Under the pieces are notes generated by a model that worked only from the letters and a program-made list of their open reading frames with translations, was not told where the DNA came from and did not search any database. A stretch of DNA of 24,979 nucleotides from RBG-16-64-43 sp964353865 (GTDB lineage Bacteria; Chloroflexota; Anaerolineae; Anaerolineales; RBG-16-64-43). The translations under genes and the position numbers were made by a program. Numbering within the stretch: the stretch's first letter is position 1; every line of letters starts with the position of its first letter. The DNA lies in assembly GCA_964353865.1 (NCBI GenBank), contig CAYGXJ010000042.1:1-24979 (forward strand). The letters are read 5' to 3'. This document shows, in pieces, positions 7,513 through 15,366 of this stretch.

Positions 7513-8679
7513 TCAGGATTGGTCGAGCGGATAACGCCCGTACTCAACGGCCGCGTCGACCATCGCCAGGATGTTCTCGGGCGGGACCTCGTCCATGATG
7601 GTGTGGACGGAGGTGAGCAGGTAGCCGCCGCCCGGGCCGAGCAGGTTGATCACGCGCCGCACCTCCTGGCGCACCTGCTCAGGGCTGCTAAAAGGCAGGA
7701 TGCGTTGGGTATCCACTGCGCCGCAGAAGACCAGATTGCGCCCATAGCGGCGCTTCAGCTCACCTAGATTCGCCATTCTCCCGGCGGAGGTCTGGATGGG
7801 GTTGAGGATATCGACCCCGATTTCGACGAAGTCATCCAGCAGGCCGAAGACGTCGCCATCGGTATGGAAGAGGACCTTTGCGCGGGTCCGCTCCTTGATG
7901 AAGGAGATGTAGTTGGCGTGGATGGGCTTGAGCACCTGGCGGTACATATGCGGCGAAATCAGCAACCGGTCCTGGGTGCCAAGATCATCCCCGATCTTGA
8001 TGATATCGACGTTCTCCCCAATCTCATGCAGGAAGTTCCCCATCAGTTGTCGGCATAGCCCGGCGATCTTGTGTAGCAGAGCCTCGGCGAAGTCGGGTTG
8101 CAGCGCCAGGTTGAGCAGGAATCTGTCCATGCCCTGCATGGCGAAAGCCCTTTCTAACGGAAAAAGCAACCAGGGGGTGGCGATAATGGCGTAGCGATCC
8201 TCTTCGGCAAGCCGGCGGGCCTCATGGCGGACATGCGCGACGCGGGAAGGGTCGTCCATATCAGGCCAGGGGTAGCGCTCGATATCATCCAAGGTGCTGG
8301 CCTCGGACAAAGGATGCACGCCGGGATACCAGCGGCCTGGCTCGACCTCAATCTGCCCGCTGCCCCAATCGTCGATGCAAGGGGTGTGTGGCGGGCGGCT
8401 TTGGTTACGCGCGTAGACTTGTGCGGGGAATCGATCCAGCACGCCACGCGCATCGCCATGTAGACGTTCCAGCACAACCTCGTCCAATGCCGCCGAGCCG
8501 AGCTCGGGCCAGTCATAGATGTAGCTGTCCGGGGTCTGGATTCTGAGGAGGGCCTTAAGACGCCTGCAAGGCTGAATCTTCAGGGTGGTGGTGTTGCTGG
8601 TGCCGATGATGATCGGGACGCGATCGGGCTCTTCATGATTGAGCGTCATCAGGACGCGCTGGCGAGGGGTGAGAGGCAT
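7513..8679 (-). CDS. Uroporphyrinogen decarboxylase (UroD) superfamily protein, not HemE
   Basis: 388 residues. The opening TPRQRVLMTLNHEEPDRVP is the typical start of the UroD/MtaA superfamily, which includes haem-pathway UroD and corrinoid methyltransferases. The zinc-site region of MtaA-like enzymes (His-x-Cys, then a later Cys) reads FHTDGD here, with His272 and Asp274 in place of His-x-Cys. A Cys remains at 319 (VFCGAVDTQ). HemE's own N-terminal substrate motif is not seen. It is therefore best viewed as a methyltransferase-like or uncharacterised UroD relative. The ATG at 8679 has GGAG a few bases upstream. No corrinoid protein or partner methyltransferase is encoded next to it. Confidence 0.85.
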   Translation of the reverse strand: MPLTPRQRVLMTLNHEEPDRVPIIIGTSNTTTLKIQPCRRLKALLRIQTPDSYIYDWPELGSAALDEVVLERLHGDARGVLDRFPAQVYARNQSRPPHTPCIDDWGSGQIEVEPGRWYPGVHPLSEASTLDDIERYPWPDMDDPSRVAHVRHEARRLAEEDRYAIIATPWLLFPLERAFAMQGMDRFLLNLALQPDFAEALLHKIAGLCRQLMGNFLHEIGENVDIIKIGDDLGTQDRLLISPHMYRQVLKPIHANYISFIKERTRAKVLFHTDGDVFGLLDDFVEIGVDILNPIQTSAGRMANLGELKRRYGRNLVFCGAVDTQRILPFSSPEQVRQEVRRVINLLGPGGGYLLTSVHTIMDEVPPENILAMVDAAVEYGRYPLDQS

Positions 8680-9049
8680 TGGACTCCATTCTCAATGCGA
8701 GAGGGCGGGCTGCGCCCATAGGAACAATCATAGTCATGCAGAATGGCAAGGGCGAAAAGATGGCCAGATTATAGTCTGCTGATCGCGGACTCCCACGCAT
8801 TCGAAGTCCCGGTCCGGGGCCTGGACTACACCAGGCGCACACTCCACGTACTGCAAGCCCCTGCCGGTACTGCGAGGGTAGGTCCTTGCCCAGGAAGGCC
8901 TTCACGAAATCCCGAAGCTCGCGGCCCCGCGAATTCGAGGGACTCCTCGGCCGCCCGACGGCCTCGAGCTGCCCCCCTCTACGTCAACCTGGCGGGCAAG
9001 ACAAGTGCCCATTTGGCGCGGCTAGGCGGATCGGCTGCCCTGGCCCCCG
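8680..9049. other. Gene-poor region next to the comEC relic
   Basis: No supported gene. Minus-strand frames around 8950-8880 contain fragments such as RELRDFVKAFLGKDL, but they are broken by stops and lack a start or recognisable family. This may be further decayed coding sequence continuing from the comEC relic. Confidence 0.4.
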
Positions 9050-9609
9050 GCCTGACAGGCCAGCTTGCCCTGGGTGGATTTGCCCGGGGAGCAGGCAGCG
9101 AGTTTCAGGCGGCACAGTGGCGCCCTTTCTTTGGAGGGCGTACGTCCTTTCTGGACTTTGAACGGATTCGTCCCGCGTGCAACTGGGGTGACTGAACGAG
9201 CCCGACGAGGTTGCCGTCCGCGTCACTTGCAGACGGAATGAGCTTGCCCCCACCCACATCAGCGTATCGCCATGTTCGAATTCCAAATCATCTAGCGCGG
9301 ATATCGTCGCCGGGCGGGGCATGCGCACCAGCACCAGGCCGCGCGGCGTTTCAACCTCGCCCGCTGCGCATCGACATGGTATCCAATGAAGGACGGCCCC
9401 GGCCCAGGAGCCGTCGCACGGATGCGCGCGGCACCCAATGCGAAATCTGTCGCAGCCAATAGGGTCCAGCGCGCCCGACCTCTCACAGCGAAGAGACCGG
9501 ATGCCGTGAGCGCCGCGCCTGCTGTGAGCCACACCCACAGTGGGGAATTAAAACTGGGTTCGATTGCGATTCCCGCAACCCAACCCAGACACAATGACAA
9601 CAGCGTCAC
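9050..9609 (-). pseudogene. comEC/rec2-like DNA-uptake gene, decayed N-terminal part
   Basis: A GTG at 9609 with GGGGAG upstream starts a frame with membrane helices and ALGAARIRATAPGPGPSF. This matches the N-terminal membrane region of ComEC, the channel that passes single-stranded DNA into the cell in natural transformation. Near 9370 the frame shifts. The next frame gives RGLVLVRMPRP and then LEFEHGDTLMWVG, resembling the OB-fold part of ComEC with a segment missing. Further on, TYALQRK and CLLP fragments weakly recall the start of the competence domain. The channel core and metallo-beta-lactamase-like domain are absent, so this copy is dead. The right part (9240-9609) is the safest call; the rest is tentative. 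Confidence 0.5.
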
Positions 9610-9642
9610 AGGGCTCCCCCTCCCCGATGAACGCCTATCGAC

Positions 9643-10902
9643 TCAGGTGGTGGACTTGAGTCGAGGCACGACAAACCCCATGAGCAGCACGGCTGCCAGG
9701 GCGAGTGCCGCGCCGAACCCAAAAGGCGCCGCGGCGCCGAAGCCGGCCCATGACCCGAGGCCCTGCCACAGCAGGCCCGCGACGAGCGAGGCCGGCAAGG
9801 CCATCACCCCGATGGCCGCGTTGTACACCCCGTAGGCCGTGCCGCGCGCCTCGACCGGAACGAGGTCCGCGACCAAGGCCTTGGACGTCCCTTCAAACAT
9901 CGCGTAGTAGAGACCGTACACACTCATCAGCACCCACACCTGCCACCCCTGACGGGCAAAACCAAAACCGGCGTAAACCAGAGCGTAGACCAGCCATCCA
10001 CCGAGAATCACGCGTGACCGGCCGATCTTGTCGGAGCGCATGCCGGCCGGCACGGAGGCCAGGGTGTAGACCAGGTTGAACGTGACGAGCATGAGCATGA
10101 CCTGCAGCACGGTCAGGCCTCGTTCCTGCGCACGCAGCACGAGGAAGGCATCGGATGAGTTGCCGAGAGTGAACAGGCCGACCGTGGCAATGAAACCCCA
10201 AAAGCGCGGGCTGAAACGAAGGCGGCGCCGGGGTTGCTCGGCCTCCAAGCCGCCGGTGGGCCGAGGCAACTGGGCGGGATCGCGCGCAATGAGGATCAGG
10301 CTGAGCACGCCGAGAATAGCCGGGAGGATGCTCAGCGCGACCACCCAGTGAAAGGTCGCGATCCCCAGCCGCGTTGCAGCGCCCCCGGTGCGGTAGACCA
10401 CGAAGGCGGCGACCGCCAGGCCGAGCAACGCGCCCAGCGTGTCGGCCGCGCGGTGCAAGCTGAAAGCCATTCCGCGCTGCTCGGGTGCGATGCTGTCGGC
10501 GACCAGCGCATCGCGCGGCGCGGTGCGAACGCCCTTTCCCAGGCGGTCCGCAAAGCGCAGCACCAGGACCATTGGCCAGGTGGCAGCAAACAGGAAGAGC
10601 GGCTTGGCCACGGCCGAGAAGCTGTAGCCGAGAACAGTCAGCGCTTTGCGCTTGCGCATGCGGTCGGAAACCCACCCGGAGAGGATGCGTGAGAGCGAAG
10701 AGGTGGTTTCGGAAACCCCCTCGATCAGGCCGATGACCGACGTGCGGGCGCCGAGCACGTTGCTGAGGTAGAGCGGCAAGAGATGGAAGATCATCTCCGA
10801 GGAGATGTCGGTGAGCATACTGGTCAGGCTGACGGCCCACAGGTTGCGCGGCAGTCGCCTTAGGTCGAGCTTGGGATTCGTCGTTTCACCCGTCGCGGTC
10901 AT
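9643..10902 (-). CDS. Major facilitator superfamily (MFS) transporter
   Basis: 419 residues with about twelve hydrophobic helices and a charged central loop (about 200-225, ending in PRRRLRF). The loop between helices 2 and 3 carries the MFS signature-like GWVSDRMRKRKALTVLG, and DRLGKGVRTAPRDAL follows helix 4. The substrate cannot be inferred; relatives are annotated as drug or metabolite exporters. The ATG at 10902 was chosen because AAGGA lies about ten bases upstream and the protein then begins with a normal short cytoplasmic tail. The preceding parvulin operon is closed by a terminator (11021-11056), so this gene probably has its own promoter in 10903-11020. Confidence 0.88.
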   Translation of the reverse strand: MTATGETTNPKLDLRRLPRNLWAVSLTSMLTDISSEMIFHLLPLYLSNVLGARTSVIGLIEGVSETTSSLSRILSGWVSDRMRKRKALTVLGYSFSAVAKPLFLFAATWPMVLVLRFADRLGKGVRTAPRDALVADSIAPEQRGMAFSLHRAADTLGALLGLAVAAFVVYRTGGAATRLGIATFHWVVALSILPAILGVLSLILIARDPAQLPRPTGGLEAEQPRRRLRFSPRFWGFIATVGLFTLGNSSDAFLVLRAQERGLTVLQVMLMLVTFNLVYTLASVPAGMRSDKIGRSRVILGGWLVYALVYAGFGFARQGWQVWVLMSVYGLYYAMFEGTSKALVADLVPVEARGTAYGVYNAAIGVMALPASLVAGLLWQGLGSWAGFGAAAPFGFGAALALAAVLLMGFVVPRLKSTT

Positions 10903-11020
10903 TGGCGCTCTTCCTTCATGCGAAGCGGCCCCGGGCAGGAGGGGCTCAAAGTGGGGTTCCGCCCATTGGCCCGGACCCACAAGTCTACGCCATCCCCGTC
11001 CTTGGCGCAGGCGGGCGCCG

Positions 11021-11056
11021 GGAAGAGAAGAAGCTCCCGGGCAACCCGGGAGCTTC
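11021..11056 (-). terminator. Intrinsic terminator after the rpsF-ssb-rpsR-parvulin operon
   Basis: GAAGCTCCCGGG (11030-11041) and CCCGGGAGCTTC (11045-11056) form a perfect 12-pair stem with a three-base loop. On the minus strand it is followed by TTCTCTTCC, a moderately T-rich tract. It lies about 75 bases past the parvulin stop. Confidence 0.65.
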
Positions 11057-11130
11057 GGAGATGGCTGACAGGCTCGTGTCGGCCGACCCGCATCACTCCG
11101 CTTCGGCAGGCACAGTTCTATGGATGCGCG

Positions 11131-12375
11131 CTACGCGCCAGGCAGCACAGGCTCCGTCGGCACGCGTTCCTTCCAGATTTCAATGGTTTCGACGGCGCCG
11201 GGCTTGGCACGCTCGCTGGCCAACCAGTCATCGAAGAACGAATTCTGAAGATCCTCGTAGGCCTGGAGGGACAGCGGGCGCACCTGATGCGATACAACAT
11301 TGATGAGATGCCAGCCAAAGGTCGTCTGCACCGGCTCGCTGATTGCCCCCGGCTTGAGGGCAAAGGCAGCCGCCTCAAACTCTCCCACCATCTGACCTCG
11401 GCCAAACCAACCCAGATCTCCGCCGCTGTCTTTGTTCGACGTATCAAGCGAGAATTGCGCCGCGAGTGCGTCCCACGACTCGCCGTTCGTCAGGCGATCG
11501 CGCAGCGCGGCTGCTTCGCCCTCGGTTCCAACCAGGATGTGGCGGGCATGGACCTGATCCTCTTCGCGCGGCAGATCGCTCGTTAGCGCGGCTTGCAGCT
11601 TGCGGCGGTAGAGGACCGATTCAATCACCTCGCGGAATTCGGCCTCGTTCATCCCGGTCGCTTTGCGTGTTTCGCTCAAGTAGTTCTGGTAATCCTTGGC
11701 GAAGCCTTCGGCTGTGTAAGGCGTGGAAGTGGGGAGCGGCGTGCGCGAGGGCTCGGGCGTCGCAGGGGTGGCGGTCGGCGTCAGCGTGATCGTCGGCGTA
11801 GGTGAAACTTCAGGTGTCTTGGTCGGCGCTTGCGGGGTAAGAGTCGGCCCGGCCAAAGTGGGCGTGCCCTCGGGGTAGAAACCGAACGCATCCCGCAGTT
11901 CGCGCTCTATGTCGTCGCTGGTCACCACAATCCCGCGGCGCGCGGCCTCCTGGCGGATCAGACGATCGCTGATGAGCGAGTCCACCACCGTCTGCCCAAG
12001 CGATTGGCTGTCAGAGAGCTGCGCCTGGATGGAGGCAAGCTGTTGCTGGATATAGCTGTCGGTGCTCGGATCGCTGCCTAGGAACGAAGCGAATTGGAGC
12101 GTCTGGTTGTACTGCCCAATGAGTTGAAAGCGCCGATACCGGGCGGCCACCTGAAACTGGTGTGTGGATATCTTCTCCCCGCCCACGATGGCGACCGGCT
12201 GGCGCTGCTTGAGCACGTACTGATCGAGCAGGCCCGCGCCGACGATGGCCAACACGATGAACAGAATGAGCGACGTGCCCAACACCACCCAGCGGCGCTG
12301 GACGTCGTCGCGGCGCAGGTGCACGCGCTGTTTGCGCGTCATCTCCCGCGGGCTCTCGACTGCCTTGGGTTTCAT
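11131..12375 (-). CDS. Membrane-anchored parvulin-type peptidyl-prolyl isomerase (SurA/PpiC/PrsA-like)
   Basis: 414 residues. A basic cytoplasmic tail is followed by one transmembrane helix (about 30-50), placing the rest outside. Next come a SurA_N-like chaperone region (about 62-165) and a Thr/Pro-rich linker (about 170-221) made of TPT-type repeats. The parvulin domain follows (about 275-362), with VHARHILV at its start and SGGDLGWFGRGQMV in its core. It should assist folding of exported proteins by isomerising X-Pro bonds. GAGGAG sits seven bases before the ATG at 12375. It is the last gene of the rpsF-ssb-rpsR operon, 53 bases after rpsR, and is followed by an intrinsic terminator. The low-complexity linker is typical of Anaerolineae exported proteins. 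Confidence 0.9.
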   Translation of the reverse strand: MKPKAVESPREMTRKQRVHLRRDDVQRRWVVLGTSLILFIVLAIVGAGLLDQYVLKQRQPVAIVGGEKISTHQFQVAARYRRFQLIGQYNQTLQFASFLGSDPSTDSYIQQQLASIQAQLSDSQSLGQTVVDSLISDRLIRQEAARRGIVVTSDDIERELRDAFGFYPEGTPTLAGPTLTPQAPTKTPEVSPTPTITLTPTATPATPEPSRTPLPTSTPYTAEGFAKDYQNYLSETRKATGMNEAEFREVIESVLYRRKLQAALTSDLPREEDQVHARHILVGTEGEAAALRDRLTNGESWDALAAQFSLDTSNKDSGGDLGWFGRGQMVGEFEAAAFALKPGAISEPVQTTFGWHLINVVSHQVRPLSLQAYEDLQNSFFDDWLASERAKPGAVETIEIWKERVPTEPVLPGA

Positions 12376-12428
12376 GCAGTTCTCCTCAACCGGTCGGCGC
12401 GCCCGAGGACTCGGGCGCGGGCCGCACT

Positions 12429-12716
12429 CTAGTCTTCGACGAAAGCCAGCAGCGCCAGGTGGCGGGCGCGTTTCACCGCCACGGCCAAGGCGCGCTGATG
12501 CTTGGCGCACGTGCCGGTCTGCCGCCGCGGGCGGATCTTGCCGCGTTCCATCACGTAGCGCCGCAGCAGATCGATCTGTTTGTAGTCGATCACTTGGACC
12601 TGATCGATGCAAAACTGGCACACCCGCGGCCGGCGCATGTACTGGCCGCGCTGATATGGTGTCGACTCGCTCGCGCCGCCATTCGCCAGACCTCGAGATT
12701 CATCTTGTCGATCCAC
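12429..12716 (-). CDS. rpsR: 30S ribosomal protein bS18
   Basis: Ribosomal protein bS18 of the small-subunit platform, which pairs with bS6. The conserved block RRPRVCQFC through DYKQIDLLRRYVMERGKIRPRR, and then AKHQRALAVAVKRARHLALL, is unmistakable. The Cys-x2-Cys beginning resembles the zinc-binding form (only two Cys here, plus one later in TGTCAKHQ). The start is uncertain. AAGGAGG runs directly into an ATG at 12722, leaving no spacing. A GTG at 12716 has a suitable six-base distance and was used; the difference is two residues. It follows ssb and precedes the parvulin gene on the same strand. Confidence 0.95.
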   Translation of the reverse strand: MDRQDESRGLANGGASESTPYQRGQYMRRPRVCQFCIDQVQVIDYKQIDLLRRYVMERGKIRPRRQTGTCAKHQRALAVAVKRARHLALLAFVED

Positions 12717-12824
12717 GTTCATCCTCCTTGCTCGGCCCGCCCTCGCAGGCGGGATCAACATGAACGAAAGGCTCAGCCTGCCGTCTCAACCCACGCGGGC
12801 CTGGGTCGGCGCTCGCGGGCAAGC

Positions 12825-13214
12825 CTAGATGAGCGCCTCGTCCTCGCTTGCGGCGGAGGCCCCTTGTGCGGCGGGCTCGCGCCGTTCGCCCAGCATGATC
12901 ATCTCGCTGGCCACGATCTCGATGGCGGCATGCTTCTTGTTCTCGGCATCTTCCCAGCGCCGGGTTTGCAGCCGCCCCTCGACGTAGACCTGCTGCCCCT
13001 TGGCCAGGTACTGCTTGCAGATCTCCGCCAGGTTGCCCCACGCCACCACTGTGAACCACTCGGTTTCCTCGTGGCGCTCGCCGTCGGAGCCGCTCCACGC
13101 TCGAGTGGTGGCTACGCTGAATGTGGTCACCGGCTTTCCGCTCGGCGTGTATCGCATCTCAGGTTCCCGGCCGAGATGACCGATGATCATCACCTTGTTC
13201 AGACTGCGAGTCAT
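12825..13214 (-). CDS. ssb: Single-stranded DNA-binding protein
   Basis: 129 residues. The OB-fold hallmark is complete: SLNKVMIIGHLGREPEMRYT at the start, then TTFSVATTRAW, TEWFTVVAWGNLAEI and GQQVYVEGRLQTRRW. The protein coats single-stranded DNA during replication and repair. The C-terminal tail is short and acidic (SEDEALI) and lacks the common DDIPF ending that recruits partner proteins, though it is still acidic and hydrophobic. GAGGAGG lies seven bases before the ATG at 13214. The position between rpsF and rpsR is the classic bacterial arrangement. Confidence 0.95.
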   Translation of the reverse strand: MTRSLNKVMIIGHLGREPEMRYTPSGKPVTTFSVATTRAWSGSDGERHEETEWFTVVAWGNLAEICKQYLAKGQQVYVEGRLQTRRWEDAENKKHAAIEIVASEMIMLGERREPAAQGASAASEDEALI

Positions 13215-13279
13215 GGCAAAGCCTCCTCGCCGCCCGGAGACGTCGCGGCGCATGCCGCACGCCCGGGCAACGCCACGGG

Positions 13280-13600
13280 CTAGGCCTCGGCAGCCGCAGC
13301 CGGTGCGGCTTCGACGCTTTCCTGACGGGTGACCAGGTAGCGCATGATCGGCTCACTCAGACGCAGGTTGCGTTCGAGCGCGGCTTCGCCGGCCGGGGGC
13401 ATCTGCATTGAAATGAAGACGTACAGGCCTTCGTTCTGCTTGCGAACAGTATAGGCCAGGCGCCGCCTGCCCCACAGATCGGTTTTGACAACCGTGCCGC
13501 TGCTTTCGGCGATCCACGTCTTGACCTTCTCGAGCAGAGCGGTCAGACCTTCCTCGCCGATGTCGGTGCGGACGAGCAGACCCACCTCATAGTTGCGCAT
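13280..13600 (-). CDS. rpsF: 30S ribosomal protein bS6
   Basis: 106 residues, starting MRNYEVGLLVRTD and including WGRRRLAYTVRKQNEGLYV, the core of bS6, which binds bS18 and 16S rRNA. The C-terminus is an Ala/Glu-rich tail (EAAPAAAAEA), a common variable ending. AAAGGAGGT five bases before the ATG is a strong ribosome site. It is the first gene of the rpsF-ssb-rpsR-parvulin operon, with a promoter at 13700-13728 and a hairpin near the 5' end of the leader. Confidence 0.95.
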   Translation of the reverse strand: MRNYEVGLLVRTDIGEEGLTALLEKVKTWIAESSGTVVKTDLWGRRRLAYTVRKQNEGLYVFISMQMPPAGEAALERNLRLSEPIMRYLVTRQESVEAAPAAAAEA

Positions 13601-13664
13601 GGGGTACCTCCTTTCCTCGGGGATGCCCCCCTTGGCCGGCCGGGGAAGACCGGGTGGGGAGCGG

Positions 13665-13688
13665 AAAACGTGGGCCCAAGGCCCACGT
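13665..13688 (-). terminator. Hairpin with T-tract between elp3 and rpsF
   Basis: ACGTGGGCC (13668-13676) and GGCCCACGT (13680-13688) form a nine-pair stem with a three-base loop. On the minus strand it is followed by TTTTCC. It looks like the intrinsic terminator of elp3. It also lies within about ten bases of the predicted rpsF transcription start, so it could act as an attenuator. Confidence 0.6.
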
Positions 13689-13699
13689 GCAACGCGATC

Positions 13700-13728
13700 A
13701 TTCTACCACGCCGCGCAGCAGGCTGCAA
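13700..13728 (-). promoter_or_regulatory. rpsF: Sigma-70-type promoter of the rpsF operon
   Basis: On the minus strand, TTGCAG (13728-13723), a 17-base spacer and TAGAAT (13705-13700) match the housekeeping consensus well. It lies directly after the elp3 stop at 13734 and gives a leader of about 90 bases before rpsF. Confidence 0.6.
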
Positions 13729-13733
13729 CTACG

Positions 13734-15347
13734 CTAGGCCAGCGGCTCCACCTGGTATAGCTCGCCGCTTTCGAAGCCGCGCGCGGCATAGTACTCGCGC
13801 GTGCCGATTGCCGAGATCACCGCCAGGCGCCGGTAGCTGCGAGCGCGCGCGATGCGCTCGGCCTCGGCCAGGAGGCTCGCGCCCAGCCCCAGGTGTTGCA
13901 GCGCACCCTCTTGAGTCTCGCCCAGGCTCAAGCTTTGGCCGTAGATGTGCAGTTCGCGGACGATGGCCGCACCGCGCAAGTCCGGCGCGAGCGCGCGCGG
14001 CGCCTCGGCCTGCGGCAGGTGCAGCCTCAGGTAACCGGCCAGGCGGTCGTCGGGCGAATCGAGTGAAAGGAAGTGCTCCTCGCCGCCGCCGGCCGCGTAC
14101 GTCAGGTCGTTCATGCGCAATCGGCCGGGGTCCACCGGCCGCTCGCGCACTTCGCGGCAGCGGATGCACGTGCAGCGCAGCCCGCGCCGCCCGAGCGCGC
14201 GTTGTGCCTCCTCGCGCAGGTTCGATCGCCGGTTGCCCGCGACCACGTGGTGCGCGGGGATATCGCGCACCAGACGATTGACCCGGCAGTAGCGCGGGAT
14301 CGTCGGTTTGATATCGACCATCATTTCGAGCAGCGTCTCATACGAGTACGGGGTGTACTCGCCTCGCTCCCAGTAGGCGAACAGCTCACTGTTGCGCAGG
14401 AGCGAGGTGGGGTAGATCTTTAGCTCGTCCGGACGCAGATTCGCATCCGACCACAGCCTGGCGAAATCCGCCCGGTCGCGCTGCGGGTCCGATCCAAGCA
14501 GGTTCGGCATCCAATGCGCGTGGATCTTGAATCCCGCCGCCCGCAGCAGGCGGAATGCCTCGCGCGTGGCCTGCAGCGTTTGGCCGCGCTTGTTCAGCGC
14601 TAGGATATGGTCATCGGTGGACTGCACCCCCAGCTGGACCTTGGTCACGCCTAGCTGACGCAGCCAGCGCAGCTCGTCCTCATCGATGCGGTCCGGGCGC
14701 GTTTCCACCACCAAGCCGACGTTGCGCCGCGCCCCGCGCGCGTTGGCGGCCTGGGCCGCCGCAAGTGAGGGCGAATCGTCCCCGTTGATCGCCTCCAGGC
14801 AACGCTGGACAAACCAGGCCTGGTAGTCGCGGCGGTAGGCGCTCCATGTCCCGCCCAGGATGAGCAGCTCGATCTTCTCGGTGGGATGCCCGACGGCGGT
14901 GAGCGACTCGAGCCGGGCACGGGTTTGGCCAAACGGGTCGAAATCGTGCTGGCCGGCGCGCATCGCCCCAGGCTCGTCGACCAAATAGCTCTTGGGCATG
15001 CGCCCATCGGTGGGGCAAAAGATGCATTCGCCCGGGCAAGGGTAAGGCTTGGTCAGCACGGTGACCGTGGCCACGCCCGAAAGCGTGCGCACCGGCTTCA
15101 TGCGCAGCGCGCGCAGCAGAGCGGGCGATTCGGCGATTTCACCCGCCGCGACCATTTCGCGGTAGGCGTGCACCAGTGCGTCTTTGGCGAGGTAGGAGCC
15201 CAGCGCCGGGTGGCGGTGCAGCGCCGCGCGCAGCGCAACGCCCCGCACCAGGTCGTGCAAGACGGCACGCGCCGCGGTGCGGCGCGTCTCGTCGCTGTAG
15301 TCGCGTGCGCGCCGCCAAGCCTCTTCGCGCGAGGTAAAGTCGCTCAT
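13734..15347 (-). CDS. elp3: Elp3-type tRNA wobble-uridine carboxymethyl synthase (radical SAM plus acetyltransferase)
   Basis: 537 residues. The radical SAM part contains the iron-sulfur ligands Cys104, Cys108 and Cys111 in PYPCPGECIFCP. LLILGGTWSAYRRDYQ and VGLVVETRPDRIDEDEL follow, both characteristic of Elp3. A later zinc-binding segment reads CTCIRCREVRERP. The C-terminal GNAT acetyltransferase domain ends with GLGASLLAEAERIAR and VISAIGTREYYAARGFE. Elp3 uses acetyl-CoA and SAM to place a carboxymethyl group on U34 of tRNA; bacterial homologues act without the other Elongator subunits. The ATG at 15347 was chosen although there is no clear ribosome site; the transcript may be almost leaderless (see 15352-15358). 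The next gene, in the opposite direction, is a Trm9-like methyltransferase, the natural next enzyme of the pathway. Confidence 0.92.
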   Translation of the reverse strand: MSDFTSREEAWRRARDYSDETRRTAARAVLHDLVRGVALRAALHRHPALGSYLAKDALVHAYREMVAAGEIAESPALLRALRMKPVRTLSGVATVTVLTKPYPCPGECIFCPTDGRMPKSYLVDEPGAMRAGQHDFDPFGQTRARLESLTAVGHPTEKIELLILGGTWSAYRRDYQAWFVQRCLEAINGDDSPSLAAAQAANARGARRNVGLVVETRPDRIDEDELRWLRQLGVTKVQLGVQSTDDHILALNKRGQTLQATREAFRLLRAAGFKIHAHWMPNLLGSDPQRDRADFARLWSDANLRPDELKIYPTSLLRNSELFAYWERGEYTPYSYETLLEMMVDIKPTIPRYCRVNRLVRDIPAHHVVAGNRRSNLREEAQRALGRRGLRCTCIRCREVRERPVDPGRLRMNDLTYAAGGGEEHFLSLDSPDDRLAGYLRLHLPQAEAPRALAPDLRGAAIVRELHIYGQSLSLGETQEGALQHLGLGASLLAEAERIARARSYRRLAVISAIGTREYYAARGFESGELYQVEPLA

Positions 15348-15351
15348 CCCT

Positions 15352-15358
15352 GTATAAT
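15352..15358. promoter_or_regulatory. Shared divergent -10 element between elp3 and the Trm9-like gene
   Basis: GTATAAT at 15352-15358 gives TATAAT on the plus strand, eight bases before the ATG at 15367. On the minus strand it gives ATTATA/TTATAC, four to five bases before the ATG at 15347. Only 19 bases separate the two start codons and neither has a clear ribosome site, so both messages may be leaderless or nearly so. No strong -35 box is seen on either side. Confidence 0.5.
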
Positions 15359-15366
15359 CGCCGCCC

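Noticed and set aside
9557..9565. GGTTCGATT resembling a tRNA T-loop
   Set aside because: No acceptor stem, anticodon arm or D-arm can be built around it; it lies in the start of the comEC relic.
11710..11870. Repeat-like sequence possibly a tandem repeat array
   Set aside because: It is the coding sequence of the Thr/Pro-rich linker in the parvulin protein, in frame and not a regular DNA repeat.
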